Below, piece after piece: positions 7,677 to 15,825 of a DNA stretch of 27,847 bases (position 1 is its first letter; every line of letters begins with the position of its first letter). Source of the stretch: Fimisoma avicola (GTDB taxonomy: Bacteria; Bacillota; Clostridia; Peptostreptococcales; Anaerovoracaceae); NCBI GenBank assembly GCA_018714945.1, contig DVMO01000103.1, forward strand, positions 1 through 27,847, given 5' to 3'. Position numbers and translations under genes: made by a program. The notes beneath the pieces are model-generated. The model worked only from the letters and a program-made list of their open reading frames with translations. It had not been told where the DNA came from and searched no databases.

Positions 7677-9665
7677 CTACCATTCAACATGTATAGCGCC
7701 GAAAGCACAGGAACTCTCGCATGCTCCGCACTTGATACATCTGGTGTTGTCGATGACATAAGGTTCTTTGATCTTGCCTGAAATTGCATCAGCAGGGCAG
7801 TTCTTGGCGCATTTGGAACAGCCTTTGCATCTTTCAGGGCTGATAACGAAGCGCCTCATGGCCGTACATGTATGGGATGCGCAGTGCTTGTCCACAACAT
7901 GCTCCAGATATTCTTCTCTGAAGAGCTTCAGTGTGCTCATGACAGGCAAGGCTGCACTCTTTCCGAGACCGCACAGGGCTGTTTCGGTGATGGTGACCGC
8001 CAGTTCTTCCAGAAGATCCAGATCTTTTTCGGCACCGTTGCCTGCAACTATCCTTTCGAGGATCTCCAGCATGCGCATTGTGCCTTCCCGGCAAGGTACG
8101 CATTTTCCGCAGCTTTCTTTCTGTGTGAAATTCATAAAGAACCTGGCGACTTCTACCATGCAGGTGGAGTCGTCCATGACCACCAGACCGCCGGAACCGA
8201 TCATGGCGCCCATTTTCTTAAGGGAATCGAAGTCCAGGCTTATGTCGAGCTGAGGCGTGATAAGGCATCCGCCTGACGGACCGCCTATCTGGACGGCCTT
8301 GAACTTGCCGTCGTTTTTGATGCCGCCGCCTATGTCAAAGATGACCTCTCGCAAGGTGGTACCCATAGGAACTTCGATGAGGCCGGTGTTCTTGACGCTT
8401 CCGGTAAGGGCAAAAGCCTTGGTGCCTGGGCTGTTTTCCGGACCTATGGATTTGAACCAGGCAGCTCCGCGGTTTATTATCCCCGGAACATTGGCATAAG
8501 TCTCAACATTATTAAGAACAGTAGGCTTGTCAAAGAGACCGTGCTCGACCGTACGAGGAGGTTTTACTCTCGGCATTCCGCGGTTTCCTTCGATGGAAGC
8601 CGTAAGGGCGCTTCCTTCACCGCAGACAAATGCGCCTGCTCCGCGGTTGATATGTATTTTAAACGAAAAGCCTGAGCCTAATATGTTATCGCCCAGCAGG
8701 CCGGCTTCCTCAGCCTGTGCTATGGCATTTTTGAGCCTGCTGATGGCAAGAGGATATTCGGCTCTCACATATATGTAACCTTCCTGAGAACCTGTGGCAT
8801 AGGCGGCTATCATCATGCCCTCAAGGACACGGTGAGGGTCGCCCTCCATTATGCTCCTGTCCATGAAAGCTCCCGGGTCGCCTTCATCGCCGTTACATAC
8901 TACATAACGCTGTTTTTCAGGCTGGCGGGCCACCTGGCTCCATTTGTATCCGGTCTTGAATCCGCCGCCTCCGCGGCCTCTGAGGTTTGATTCGCTGACT
9001 TCGTCTATGACCTGATCCGGTGTCATGGAAAACAGGGCCTTTACCAGGGCCTGATATCCGCCGGTGGCGATATATTCCTCAATATGCTCGGCATCTATGC
9101 GGCCGCAGTGTTCCAGTACGACACGGGTCTGTTTTTTGTAGAAAGGTATGTCCTCCTGGCGGGCATATTCGATGCCATCCTGTTTATATAAAAGTTCTCT
9201 TATTATGTCGCCGTTCTTGACGGTCCGTTCATATATGGCTTTGCAGTCATCGACGGATACCTTTGTATATAGTATACCAAGCGGCTCGATCCTCATCAGA
9301 GGGCCCATTTCACAGAATCCGTGGCAGCCGCTCTTTTTAATGGTGAAGTCATCAAGAGATTCAGGTGCTATACCGTTTTCGGCAGCCTCCCTGATGGCGT
9401 CTGCGATCTTATGGGCAGCGGCTGAGGCCTCAGCTTCCAGGCCATGTCCCGGCAGTTCAGCGCATGCGATCTCAGGTTTAAAGTCTATCTGTACATCAGG
9501 ATCATCCTTGGCAAGCTGGCACATCCTTTCGTAGATCTCTCCGGAACCTCCGGCCAGACAGCCTGTTCCCGCACAGATAAGGATACGGCACTTGCATGCG
9601 TCTATCTTTGTTTTGGCTATCTTAGATACCTGATTTAATGTTTCTATGCTGTTAATCCTCTGCAT
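7677..9665 (-). CDS. hydB: NuoF-like NADH/FMN subunit HydB of the [FeFe]-hydrogenase
   Basis: A 662-residue flavin and Fe-S subunit that exchanges electrons with NAD(H). Residues 25-145 are a thioredoxin-like [2Fe-2S] domain (C31, C36, C114, C118). Residues 175-510 are the Complex I 51-kDa (NuoF) flavoprotein with LRGRGGGGF (228-236) and the NADH/FMN segment VCNGDEGDPGAF (256-267). SCGKCVPCREG (518-528) plus C565 ligate a [4Fe-4S] cluster. The C-terminus is a 2[4Fe-4S] ferredoxin (C613/616/619/623 and C643/646/649/653), which NuoF itself lacks and which is typical of HydB or NfnAB-like bifurcating enzymes. Its ATG directly abuts the hydC stop, with a ribosome binding site inside the end of hydC, so the two are translationally coupled. 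Confidence 0.94.
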   Translation of the reverse strand: MQRINSIETLNQVSKIAKTKIDACKCRILICAGTGCLAGGSGEIYERMCQLAKDDPDVQIDFKPEIACAELPGHGLEAEASAAAHKIADAIREAAENGIAPESLDDFTIKKSGCHGFCEMGPLMRIEPLGILYTKVSVDDCKAIYERTVKNGDIIRELLYKQDGIEYARQEDIPFYKKQTRVVLEHCGRIDAEHIEEYIATGGYQALVKALFSMTPDQVIDEVSESNLRGRGGGGFKTGYKWSQVARQPEKQRYVVCNGDEGDPGAFMDRSIMEGDPHRVLEGMMIAAYATGSQEGYIYVRAEYPLAISRLKNAIAQAEEAGLLGDNILGSGFSFKIHINRGAGAFVCGEGSALTASIEGNRGMPRVKPPRTVEHGLFDKPTVLNNVETYANVPGIINRGAAWFKSIGPENSPGTKAFALTGSVKNTGLIEVPMGTTLREVIFDIGGGIKNDGKFKAVQIGGPSGGCLITPQLDISLDFDSLKKMGAMIGSGGLVVMDDSTCMVEVARFFMNFTQKESCGKCVPCREGTMRMLEILERIVAGNGAEKDLDLLEELAVTITETALCGLGKSAALPVMSTLKLFREEYLEHVVDKHCASHTCTAMRRFVISPERCKGCSKCAKNCPADAISGKIKEPYVIDNTRCIKCGACESSCAFGAIHVEW

Positions 9666-10139
9666 TTACTCTGCTCCTCTCAGCTCCTCAATGAGCTCCT
9701 CCGCTGATTCCGGCGTCATTGCCGGATAAACCTTGTCATTTACCGTTAAAACCGGCGCAAGTCCGCAGGCCCCAAGGCAAGATACGGTTTCCACAGTAAA
9801 GAGCATATCATCTGTGGTAGCTTTGTCCTCGGACAATCCCAGAACGCTGTAAAGCTTCTCAAGGATAGGGATAGACTTTCTCACATGACATGCTGTGCCG
9901 TCGCATACCTTGATGACATATTTTCCCTTGGGCTCAAAGGAAAAATTCTCGTAAAAGGTGGCGACACTGTAAGCTTTAGCTTCAGTTACACCTATTTTTT
10001 CTGCTACATAAGACAAGAGCTCGCCCGGCAGATACCGAAGCTCGCTCTGGATGTCCTGTATGATAGGGATCAGAGACGATGGCTCGGCTCCATGGAGAGC
10101 GATCACCTGATCCGCCGTATCATAGTATTTCTGCTCCAA
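9666..10139 (-). CDS. hydC: NuoE-like thioredoxin-fold [2Fe-2S] subunit HydC
   Basis: A 157-residue Complex I 24-kDa-type protein. The four cluster ligands are C79, C84 (CDGTAC), C121 and C125 (CLGAC). With HydB and HydA it would complete the core trimer of a bifurcating hydrogenase that couples ferredoxin and NADH to H2. The start codon is TTG; it is favoured because a perfect AGGAGG (10148-10153 on the minus strand) lies 8 bases upstream and no ATG sits near it. It is the first gene of the hyd operon, with a promoter just upstream. Confidence 0.92.
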   Translation of the reverse strand: MEQKYYDTADQVIALHGAEPSSLIPIIQDIQSELRYLPGELLSYVAEKIGVTEAKAYSVATFYENFSFEPKGKYVIKVCDGTACHVRKSIPILEKLYSVLGLSEDKATTDDMLFTVETVSCLGACGLAPVLTVNDKVYPAMTPESAEELIEELRGAE

Positions 10140-10187
10140 ATTTGATACCTCCTGCTGTAAAGTTCTTAGATTTAGCCTTGATAATTT

Positions 10188-10216
10188 ATTATATAAGCAG
10201 GAAAGAGAAAATGCAA
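10188..10216 (-). promoter_or_regulatory. Promoter of the hydCBA operon
   Basis: On the minus strand, TTGCAT, a 17-bp spacer and a perfect TATAAT lie about 50 bases before the hydC start. A single TTGTTAA, half of a Rex redox-sensor box, lies just upstream of the -35, but the second half is missing. Confidence 0.5.
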
Positions 10217-10272
10217 TATACCTTTTGAGGAAATATTAACAAATGAGAATTTTGACGAAGTCTGAACCTGCT

Positions 10273-11223
10273 TTATAACCCGTAATAAGAGTGAAGGAAA
10301 ACGGCGCATACCGGTATGCACGCAAGGGAGATCAAAGTCGTCAGAGCGATGATCTCAGCTGATAACAGTGAGTTCTTCTTTTCCATCATGGCTATGGCTG
10401 ATGTTACCACAGCAGTCGGAAATGCGGAAGCGAAAACTATGGCAGTTTTTACCGTATCTTCCACCGGGAGCCTGTCCATGATCAGGAAAATGATCACCGG
10501 TACGGCAAACATCTTTACAAGAGAAAGTATCAGCAGGTCTTTATTTTTGGCTATGCGCTTGATGTTGCTGTCGCCAAGCTGCATACCTACTACCATCATG
10601 GAAAGCGGAACGGTTATATCGCCTATCAGCGATACAGTTTCGTTTATCATGTTCGGGAGTTTTAGACCCAGTACGAGCATTGCTACCGCCACAAGTGAAA
10701 ATATCGTAGACGGATTGCAGAATGTCTTGATAAGTTTTTTAAAGCTGAACTTGCTTGAGCCCGCATTCATGTTGAGGATAAAAGGACCTGCCGAGTACAT
10801 ATATACGGTGAGGCAGATATTATGTATCACCATCAGATATAATATGTTTCCTCCAAATACAGCGTTGGTTATGGGAAAACCCATGAACCCGTTGTTCACA
10901 GTAGAAAAGGAAAGGATGTAAACACCCAGGTCCTCAGACGGCTTTACTCTCATGATCTTTTTAAGGAGTATATAGCCGACTAGAAAGAGAACAACAAAAA
11001 ATCCGATACCGCAGAGGAGAACTTCCACAGTGGCGGATTTCATATCATCGTTGAATTCGTTGGCTGTTACCGATGATAATATCATGCATGGGGTCGTAAC
11101 AAACATCAGCAGGTCTACAAAATATTTGTTGGAAGACGACGGCAGGATGTCCGACCTGTTCAGGAAGAACCCCACGCCCATTATTAAGAAAATTGATGCG
11201 ATCTTAGATAAAATTGTAACCAT
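10273..11223 (-). CDS. AEC-family (auxin efflux carrier-like) transporter
   Basis: A 316-residue polytopic membrane protein of the AEC/BASS type, with about ten hydrophobic helices. Two five-helix halves are separated by the polar loop around residues 165-175. The segment TVNNGFMGFPI matches the conserved N-x-GF-x-G-x-P motif of bacterial AEC carriers. Relatives export or import small carboxylates such as malate; the substrate here is unknown. The ATG has no Shine-Dalgarno sequence, and a TATAAT lies 6 bases before it, suggesting a leaderless mRNA. The gene points toward the hyd operon, 133 bases away, with no clear terminator between, so read-through into hydC is possible. Confidence 0.85.
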   Translation of the reverse strand: MVTILSKIASIFLIMGVGFFLNRSDILPSSSNKYFVDLLMFVTTPCMILSSVTANEFNDDMKSATVEVLLCGIGFFVVLFLVGYILLKKIMRVKPSEDLGVYILSFSTVNNGFMGFPITNAVFGGNILYLMVIHNICLTVYMYSAGPFILNMNAGSSKFSFKKLIKTFCNPSTIFSLVAVAMLVLGLKLPNMINETVSLIGDITVPLSMMVVGMQLGDSNIKRIAKNKDLLILSLVKMFAVPVIIFLIMDRLPVEDTVKTAIVFASAFPTAVVTSAIAMMEKKNSLLSAEIIALTTLISLACIPVCAVFLHSYYGL

Positions 11224-11229
11224 AATGCC

Positions 11230-11258
11230 ATTATATCATCGCCGCATATGTGCCGCAA
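11230..11258 (-). promoter_or_regulatory. Extended -10 promoter of the AEC gene, predicted leaderless
   Basis: On the minus strand, TTGCGG, 17 bp, then TGATATAAT (an extended -10 with perfect TATAAT). The -10 ends 6 bases before the ATG, so transcription should begin at or within a base of the start codon. Confidence 0.55.
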
Positions 11259-11312
11259 GGAAAAAGTATGCAAAAAAGGACAGAAAATGCTTAATTTTCC
11301 CCGTAAAACCCC

Positions 11313-11340
11313 TTGACAGGCAAAAAGTTTCAGATATAAT
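11313..11340 (+). promoter_or_regulatory. Consensus SigA promoter of the regulator-pot operon
   Basis: Perfect TTGACA, a 16-bp spacer and perfect TATAAT. The predicted start near 11347 gives a leader of about 92 bases before the regulator ATG, which holds the two palindromes and a GC-rich stem. Confidence 0.85.
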
Positions 11341-11354
11341 TTATATGCACGGGA

Positions 11355-11393
11355 GTTTAGTATTTCTAAACTTGAGGTTTATTATAACGAAAC
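11355..11393 (+). promoter_or_regulatory. Two tandem 17-bp palindromes, probable operators of the XRE-cupin regulator
   Basis: Site 1 (11355-11371) has arms GTTTA and TAAAC around a 7-base centre, extended to AGTTTAG/CTAAACT. Site 2 (11377-11393) has arms GTTTA and GAAAC around a 7-base centre. Their starts are 22 bp apart, about two helical turns, just downstream of the promoter. This is the expected place for repression by the adjacent HTH protein. Autoregulation is inference. Confidence 0.5.
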
Positions 11394-11425
11394 GGCCGTC
11401 AGATCTGTGCCGCCGTTTCAGACGG
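11389..11425 (+). promoter_or_regulatory. GC-rich leader stem before the XRE-cupin gene
   Basis: GAAACGGC (11389-11396) pairs perfectly with GCCGTTTC (11412-11419). A competing pairing, CCGTC (11396-11400) with GACGG (11421-11425), overlaps it. Both lie just upstream of the GGAG ribosome binding site at 11430-11433. It resembles no riboswitch class I recognise. Confidence 0.35.
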
Positions 11426-11438
11426 GATCGGAGAAAAC

Positions 11439-11975
11439 ATGGAAATAGGCTCTAAGATAAGAGAATTGCGGATATTGAACGGGCTTACCCAGGAAGAACT
11501 TGCTGACAGGAGCGAGCTCTCCAAAGGATTTATTTCCCAGGTGGAGAACGATCTGACATCGCCGTCCATATCCACACTGGAGGATATACTCCAGTGCCTT
11601 GGCATGACCATAAGTGAATTTTTCGCAAAAGAGGCGGAAAAGGTGCAGGTGGTGTTCGGCAGCGATGATTATTTTGAAAAAGTCGATGACGAACTGGGAA
11701 ACAAGACAGAATGGATCATCCCCAATGCCCAGAAGAACATGATGGAGCCGATACGCCTCACTCTGGGTCCCGGCGGAGAGACATATCCTGACAATCCCCA
11801 TGAAGGCGAAGAATTCGGATATGTCCTGAAGGGAGAAATAACCATAATACTGGGTAAGGAAAAATACCGGGCCAAACATGGAGAGTCTTTCTACTATGTT
11901 CCGGATAAAAAGCATTATATAACATCAAAGAAAGGAGCGGAGATTCTGTGGGTGAGCACCCCGCCGAGTTTCTGA
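11439..11975 (+). CDS. XRE-family HTH regulator with C-terminal cupin sensor domain (PuuR-like)
   Basis: A 178-residue two-domain transcription factor. Residues 5-60 are a lambda-repressor-type helix-turn-helix (RELRILNGLTQEELADRSEL with ISQVEN as recognition region). Residues 100-176 are a cupin barrel with the HEGEEFGYVLKGE motif (121-133), which in this family binds a small ligand. E. coli PuuR has this architecture and represses putrescine-use genes. As potABCD follow at once, polyamine-responsive control of this operon is a fair inference. A GGAG ribosome binding site precedes the ATG. The gene is first in the operon, ends 6 bases before potA, and probably controls its own promoter through two upstream palindromes. 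Confidence 0.88.
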   Translation: MEIGSKIRELRILNGLTQEELADRSELSKGFISQVENDLTSPSISTLEDILQCLGMTISEFFAKEAEKVQVVFGSDDYFEKVDDELGNKTEWIIPNAQKNMMEPIRLTLGPGGETYPDNPHEGEEFGYVLKGEITIILGKEKYRAKHGESFYYVPDKKHYITSKKGAEILWVSTPPSF

Positions 11976-11981
11976 CATGAT

Positions 11982-13049
11982 ATGGCACTGATAGAACTTT
12001 TGGATATTTCAAAGTCATTTGACGGGGAACTGGTCCTCGATGAATTTAATCTGAAGATAGAAGAAAATGAATTCATAACTCTGCTTGGCCCTTCCGGCTG
12101 CGGCAAGACTACCACCTTAAGGATACTGGGCGGATTCGAGAAGCCTGATACCGGAAAGGTGCTGTTCCAGGGCGAGGACATAACCGACCTTGCGCCCAAC
12201 AAACGGCATATCAATACGGTCTTTCAGAAATATGCGCTGTTTCCCAACATGAACATTGCGGAAAATATAGCCTTCGGACTCAAGATAAGCGGCAAGAGCA
12301 AGGAATACATAAACGACAAGATAAAATATGCCCTCAAGCTGGTAAACCTGAGCGGCTATGAAAAGCGCCGGGTGGACTCCCTTTCAGGAGGACAGCAGCA
12401 GCGTATAGCCATAGCCAGGGCCATCGTCAACGAACCGCGGGTGCTGCTCTTGGATGAGCCTCTGGGAGCCCTGGATCTTAAGCTGAGGCAGGAAATGCAG
12501 TATGAACTTATCAGGCTTAAAAATGAGCTCGGCATAACCTTCCTTTATGTTACCCACGACCAGGAAGAAGCCCTGACAATGTCCGACAAGGTGGTCGTCA
12601 TGAACCAGGGCTATATACAGCAGATGGGCACGCCTGAAGAAATATATAACGAACCTGAAAATGCTTTTGTTGCTGACTTTATAGGCGACAGCAATATAAT
12701 AGACGGCATTATGCTCAAGGACAGGGTCGTAAAGATCTGCGGATGCGTGTTCCCTTGCATTGATGAGGGATTCGGAAATAATACGCCGGTGGATGTGGTG
12801 ATAAGACCTGAGGATATCGTGATAGATGCACCTGGAAAAGGTACCATCGACGGAGTGGTGACCTCCAATGTGTTCATCGGTGTCCATTATGAGATGTGCA
12901 TAGAGGCCGGCGGCTTTGAGTGGCTGGCCCAGAATACGGTAAGCTATCCTGTGGGTACAAAGGTTTCCATGAGGGTCATTCCGGAAAATATACAGATAAT
13001 GAACAAACCTCAATCTGAAGATGAGGAGGCGCTGGCTCTGGATGAATAA
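11982..13049 (+). CDS. potA: Spermidine/putrescine ABC transporter ATP-binding protein PotA
   Basis: A 355-residue ATPase that powers polyamine uptake at the inner face of the membrane. Walker A GPSGCGKT (36-43), the ABC signature LSGGQQQR (134-141), Walker B VLLLDEP (154-160) and the switch His in THDQEEA are intact. The last 100 residues form a TOBE-type regulatory domain, as expected for the PotA/MalK group. No good Shine-Dalgarno sequence precedes the ATG, which lies 6 bases after the regulator stop, so translation probably depends on coupling. Its end overlaps the start of potB. The polyamine substrate rests on the potBCD context. Confidence 0.92.
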   Translation: MALIELLDISKSFDGELVLDEFNLKIEENEFITLLGPSGCGKTTTLRILGGFEKPDTGKVLFQGEDITDLAPNKRHINTVFQKYALFPNMNIAENIAFGLKISGKSKEYINDKIKYALKLVNLSGYEKRRVDSLSGGQQQRIAIARAIVNEPRVLLLDEPLGALDLKLRQEMQYELIRLKNELGITFLYVTHDQEEALTMSDKVVVMNQGYIQQMGTPEEIYNEPENAFVADFIGDSNIIDGIMLKDRVVKICGCVFPCIDEGFGNNTPVDVVIRPEDIVIDAPGKGTIDGVVTSNVFIGVHYEMCIEAGGFEWLAQNTVSYPVGTKVSMRVIPENIQIMNKPQSEDEEALALDE

Positions 13050-13854
13050 AAAGATTTTCAGCGGACCGTTCCTGATATTTATAATCTGCGGCACCATAGT
13101 GCCGCTGGGGGTCATTGCCTTTTACGGACTGACCGACAGGAGCGGCAGTTTCACATTTGACAATATACTGGCCATAGCTACGCCGGAACACCGGGAAGCG
13201 CTGCTGCTGGCCCTGGGGCTTGCCCTGGTGAGCACCATCGTGTGCTTTGTGATCGCTTTTCCGCTGGGGCTGATATTAAAAGACAGCAAACTGGGCAAGA
13301 AGGGATTCATGGTGTTCATCTTCATACTTCCGATGTGGATGAACTTCCTGCTGAGGACCATGGCCTGGCAGGTGCTCCTGGAAAGAAACGGGGTGATCAA
13401 TCAGGTGCTGGGATTCTTCGGCATACCGGCTCTTGAGATCATAAATACACCGGCTGCCGTTGTCCTTGGTATGGTCTACGACTATCTTCCGTTTATGATA
13501 TTGCCGATTTACAATGCCCTGATAAAAATAGACAAAAATGTCATAGAAGCTGCCTACGACCTCGGAGCCAGCTTTAGGCAGGTGCTTTTCAGGATAATGA
13601 TACCCCTGAGCGTACCTGGGATAGTCAGCGGAGTGACCATGGTTTTCGTGCCGTCCCTGACTACATTTGCAGTATCTACCATGCTGGGAGGCGGAAAAGT
13701 CAATCTGATAGGAAACATCATAGAGCAGGAATTTACCACCAGCTCCAACTGGAATCTGGGAGCCGGTCTTTCCCTTGTTATGATGATCTTTATCGTCATC
13801 AGCATGGCCTTCATTGAAAAATTTGACAGGAACGGGGAGGGTAATGTGATATGA
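13042..13854 (+). CDS. potB: Spermidine/putrescine ABC transporter permease PotB
   Basis: A 270-residue inner-membrane permease with about six transmembrane helices. The EAA loop that docks on PotA is visible as EAAYDLGASFRQVLF. The chosen ATG (MNKKIFSGP) overlaps the last 8 bases of potA and has GAGGAGG 12 bases upstream; an in-frame ATG 21 bases earlier would add a charged, non-typical MRRRWLW extension and lacks its own ribosome binding site. The end overlaps potC by 4 bases (ATGA). With PotC it forms the membrane channel of the importer. Confidence 0.9.
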   Translation: MNKKIFSGPFLIFIICGTIVPLGVIAFYGLTDRSGSFTFDNILAIATPEHREALLLALGLALVSTIVCFVIAFPLGLILKDSKLGKKGFMVFIFILPMWMNFLLRTMAWQVLLERNGVINQVLGFFGIPALEIINTPAAVVLGMVYDYLPFMILPIYNALIKIDKNVIEAAYDLGASFRQVLFRIMIPLSVPGIVSGVTMVFVPSLTTFAVSTMLGGGKVNLIGNIIEQEFTTSSNWNLGAGLSLVMMIFIVISMAFIEKFDRNGEGNVI

Positions 13855-14630
13855 AAAAAGCTTTAAAAGCCATATATCTGGCCCTGATCGTCATATTCCT
13901 GTATCTGCCCATAGGCACTCTGATGGTCCTTTCTTTCAACAGCGGAAAATCAATGAATGCCTGGGTCGGTTTTTCCCTGGACTGGTATAAGGAGATGTTT
14001 GAGAGCGAGATGATAATGGACGCTCTGGGCAACACTCTGACCATCGCTTTCTGGGCGGCGGTCATATCCACCATAGTAGGAGTGCTGGCATGTCTGGGCC
14101 TTAATGCCATGAAGGAAAAGAACAGGACTTTCCTTATGGGGCTCAACAACATACCGCTTCTTAATGCCGACATAGTGATAGGCATATCGCTCATGCTTTC
14201 GTTCCTGCTGTTTGGCATATCGCTGAACTACGGCACAGTGCTATTTGCCCATATAACATTCTGTATACCTTATGTGATACTTTCTGTAATGCCAAAATTC
14301 CGGCAGCTTGAGAATCACACATACGAAGCAGCCCTGGATCTGGGCGCTTCACCGGCTTATGCATTTTTCAAAGTGGTGCTGCCGGATATAATGCCGGGGG
14401 TCCTTTCCGGGTTCCTGCTGGCATTTACCATGTCGGTAGATGATTTTGTCATCACCCATTTTACCAGAGGGGTGGGCATCAACACCCTGTCCACGCTGAT
14501 ATACAGCCAGGTAAGGGTAGGTATAAGGCCGACATTGTATGCGTTGTCAACGGTCATATTCGTGGCCGTATTGATAATATTGATAGTAGTCAACATCATC
14601 AGTAACAGGAGAGAGGAAAAGAGGATATGA
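13851..14630 (+). CDS. potC: Spermidine/putrescine ABC transporter permease PotC
   Basis: A 259-residue permease with about six transmembrane helices and an EAA loop (EAALDLGASPAYAFFK). It pairs with PotB in the polyamine importer. GGGGAGGG precedes the ATG, and both ends overlap neighbours by ATGA (potB stop and potD start), the signature of tight translational coupling. The segment SVDDFVITHF is typical of PotC-type permeases. Confidence 0.9.
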   Translation: MKKALKAIYLALIVIFLYLPIGTLMVLSFNSGKSMNAWVGFSLDWYKEMFESEMIMDALGNTLTIAFWAAVISTIVGVLACLGLNAMKEKNRTFLMGLNNIPLLNADIVIGISLMLSFLLFGISLNYGTVLFAHITFCIPYVILSVMPKFRQLENHTYEAALDLGASPAYAFFKVVLPDIMPGVLSGFLLAFTMSVDDFVITHFTRGVGINTLSTLIYSQVRVGIRPTLYALSTVIFVAVLIILIVVNIISNRREEKRI

Positions 14631-15670
14631 AAAAGATAATTGTTTTGCTGCTGATAACTGTCATGGCAGTTGGCCTGATGGCAGGCTGCGGCAGCCAGGA
14701 AGCAGGAGGAGAAAAGGGAACTGTTTATGTGTATTGCTTCGGCGACTATTTTGACCCTGAGCTGGAATATCAGTTTGAGGAAGAGACCGGCTATGATGTG
14801 GTGATAGACCTGTTTGACACCAACGAGGAAATGTATCCGGTGATAAAAAACAATACTGCCCAGTATGATGTAATCTGTGCCTCAGACTATATGATCGAGA
14901 GGCTGATAAGCGAGGATCTGCTTGCTGAGATAAATTACGACAATGTGCCGAATGCTTCCAATATCGCAGATAACATCAAACCTTTCATGGAAGAGTTCGA
15001 TCCGGGCATGGTACACTCGCTGCCTCATACATGGGGAACATATGGCATAATGTACAACAAGACAATGGTAAACAGTGAGATAGACTCATGGGAAGACTTG
15101 TGGGATACCCAGTACAGCGGCCAGATAGTAATGCCGAATTCCATGAGAGAAGGCTTTATGATAGCTGCCAAACTCCTTGGGTATTCCATGAACACCACCG
15201 ATGAAGCCCAGATCAAGGAGATGACAGACAAACTGATCGAGCAGAAACCGCTTGTATACAGCTTTGACAACGACAGCGCCAGAGAAAAGATGATAGGAGA
15301 GTCGGCGGCACTGGCGGTGATAACCTCAGGAGAAGTACTTTATTCCAAGGAATACAATGAAAACCTCGAATATGTCATTCCAAAAGAGGGAACAGAGGTA
15401 TGGACCGACTGCTGGGCTATCCCAAAGACAGCCCAAAACCAGGAAGGGGCTGAAGCATGGATGAATTTCATGCTGGACGGAGAGGTTGCAGCTACAAACT
15501 TTGAATACCTTACCTATGCTATTCCTAATACTCAGATCGCTGATCTGGTGGATGAACCGGTGCTGAACCCTACGGCAGAAGAACTTGCCAACTGTGAGAC
15601 ATTAAAGAATCTCGGCAGTGAAGCAGATGATATGTACAGCTCATACTGGAAGACCTACAGAGCCGACTGA
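14627..15670 (+). CDS. potD: Polyamine-binding lipoprotein PotD
   Basis: A 347-residue extracellular solute-binding lipoprotein. The signal peptide ends in the lipobox LMAGC, so Cys21 should be lipidated and anchor the protein outside the membrane. The mature part follows the PotD pattern: YCFGDYFDP near the start, the TNEEMYPVI segment, YDVICASDYMIERL, and a HTWGTYGIMYN hinge region, all typical of spermidine/putrescine binders. It is the last gene of the operon, and length is normal for the family. Whether spermidine, putrescine or both bind cannot be read from sequence. Confidence 0.9.
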   Translation: MKKIIVLLLITVMAVGLMAGCGSQEAGGEKGTVYVYCFGDYFDPELEYQFEEETGYDVVIDLFDTNEEMYPVIKNNTAQYDVICASDYMIERLISEDLLAEINYDNVPNASNIADNIKPFMEEFDPGMVHSLPHTWGTYGIMYNKTMVNSEIDSWEDLWDTQYSGQIVMPNSMREGFMIAAKLLGYSMNTTDEAQIKEMTDKLIEQKPLVYSFDNDSAREKMIGESAALAVITSGEVLYSKEYNENLEYVIPKEGTEVWTDCWAIPKTAQNQEGAEAWMNFMLDGEVAATNFEYLTYAIPNTQIADLVDEPVLNPTAEELANCETLKNLGSEADDMYSSYWKTYRAD

Positions 15671-15743
15671 CAGGACTGACCCGTACCTGAGGGTATGGCA
15701 GGCAGGCTGACAGGCCATTGAAAAGTTCATGTAACACAGTGAT

Positions 15744-15772
15744 TAAGAATTTCTTACGATTCCGCTAAGAAA
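15744..15772 (+). promoter_or_regulatory. Overlapping alternative hairpins between potD and the acyltransferase
   Basis: TTTCTTA (15750-15756) can pair either with TAAGA just before it (15744-15748) or with TAAGAAA (15766-15772). The second form is followed by GTGTTAATTTTT and might be a weak pot operon terminator. The stems are A/T-rich, so support is modest. Confidence 0.35.
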
Positions 15773-15825
15773 GTGTTAATTTTTGACGCCAATACGGGAC
15801 AAATCGCCAAAATATGATAGAATTG

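Noticed and set aside
7032..7781. 249-codon plus-strand open frame inside hydA/hydB
   Set aside because: It is antisense to Fe-S subunits whose cysteine motifs are intact; no family match is apparent.
10230..10250. Rex redox-sensor operator upstream of the hyd operon
   Set aside because: Only one half-site (TTGTTAA on the minus strand) is present; the inverted second half is missing, so it does not meet the palindromic consensus.
12384..13115. 243-codon minus-strand open frame across potA and potB
   Set aside because: It is a shadow of conserved ABC transporter genes; the translation is rich in His and Tyr with no recognisable domain.
15783..15818. TTGACG with TATGAT as a promoter for the acyltransferase operon
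   Set aside because: The 24-bp spacing is too long for a SigA promoter; a true promoter in this gap remains unidentified.
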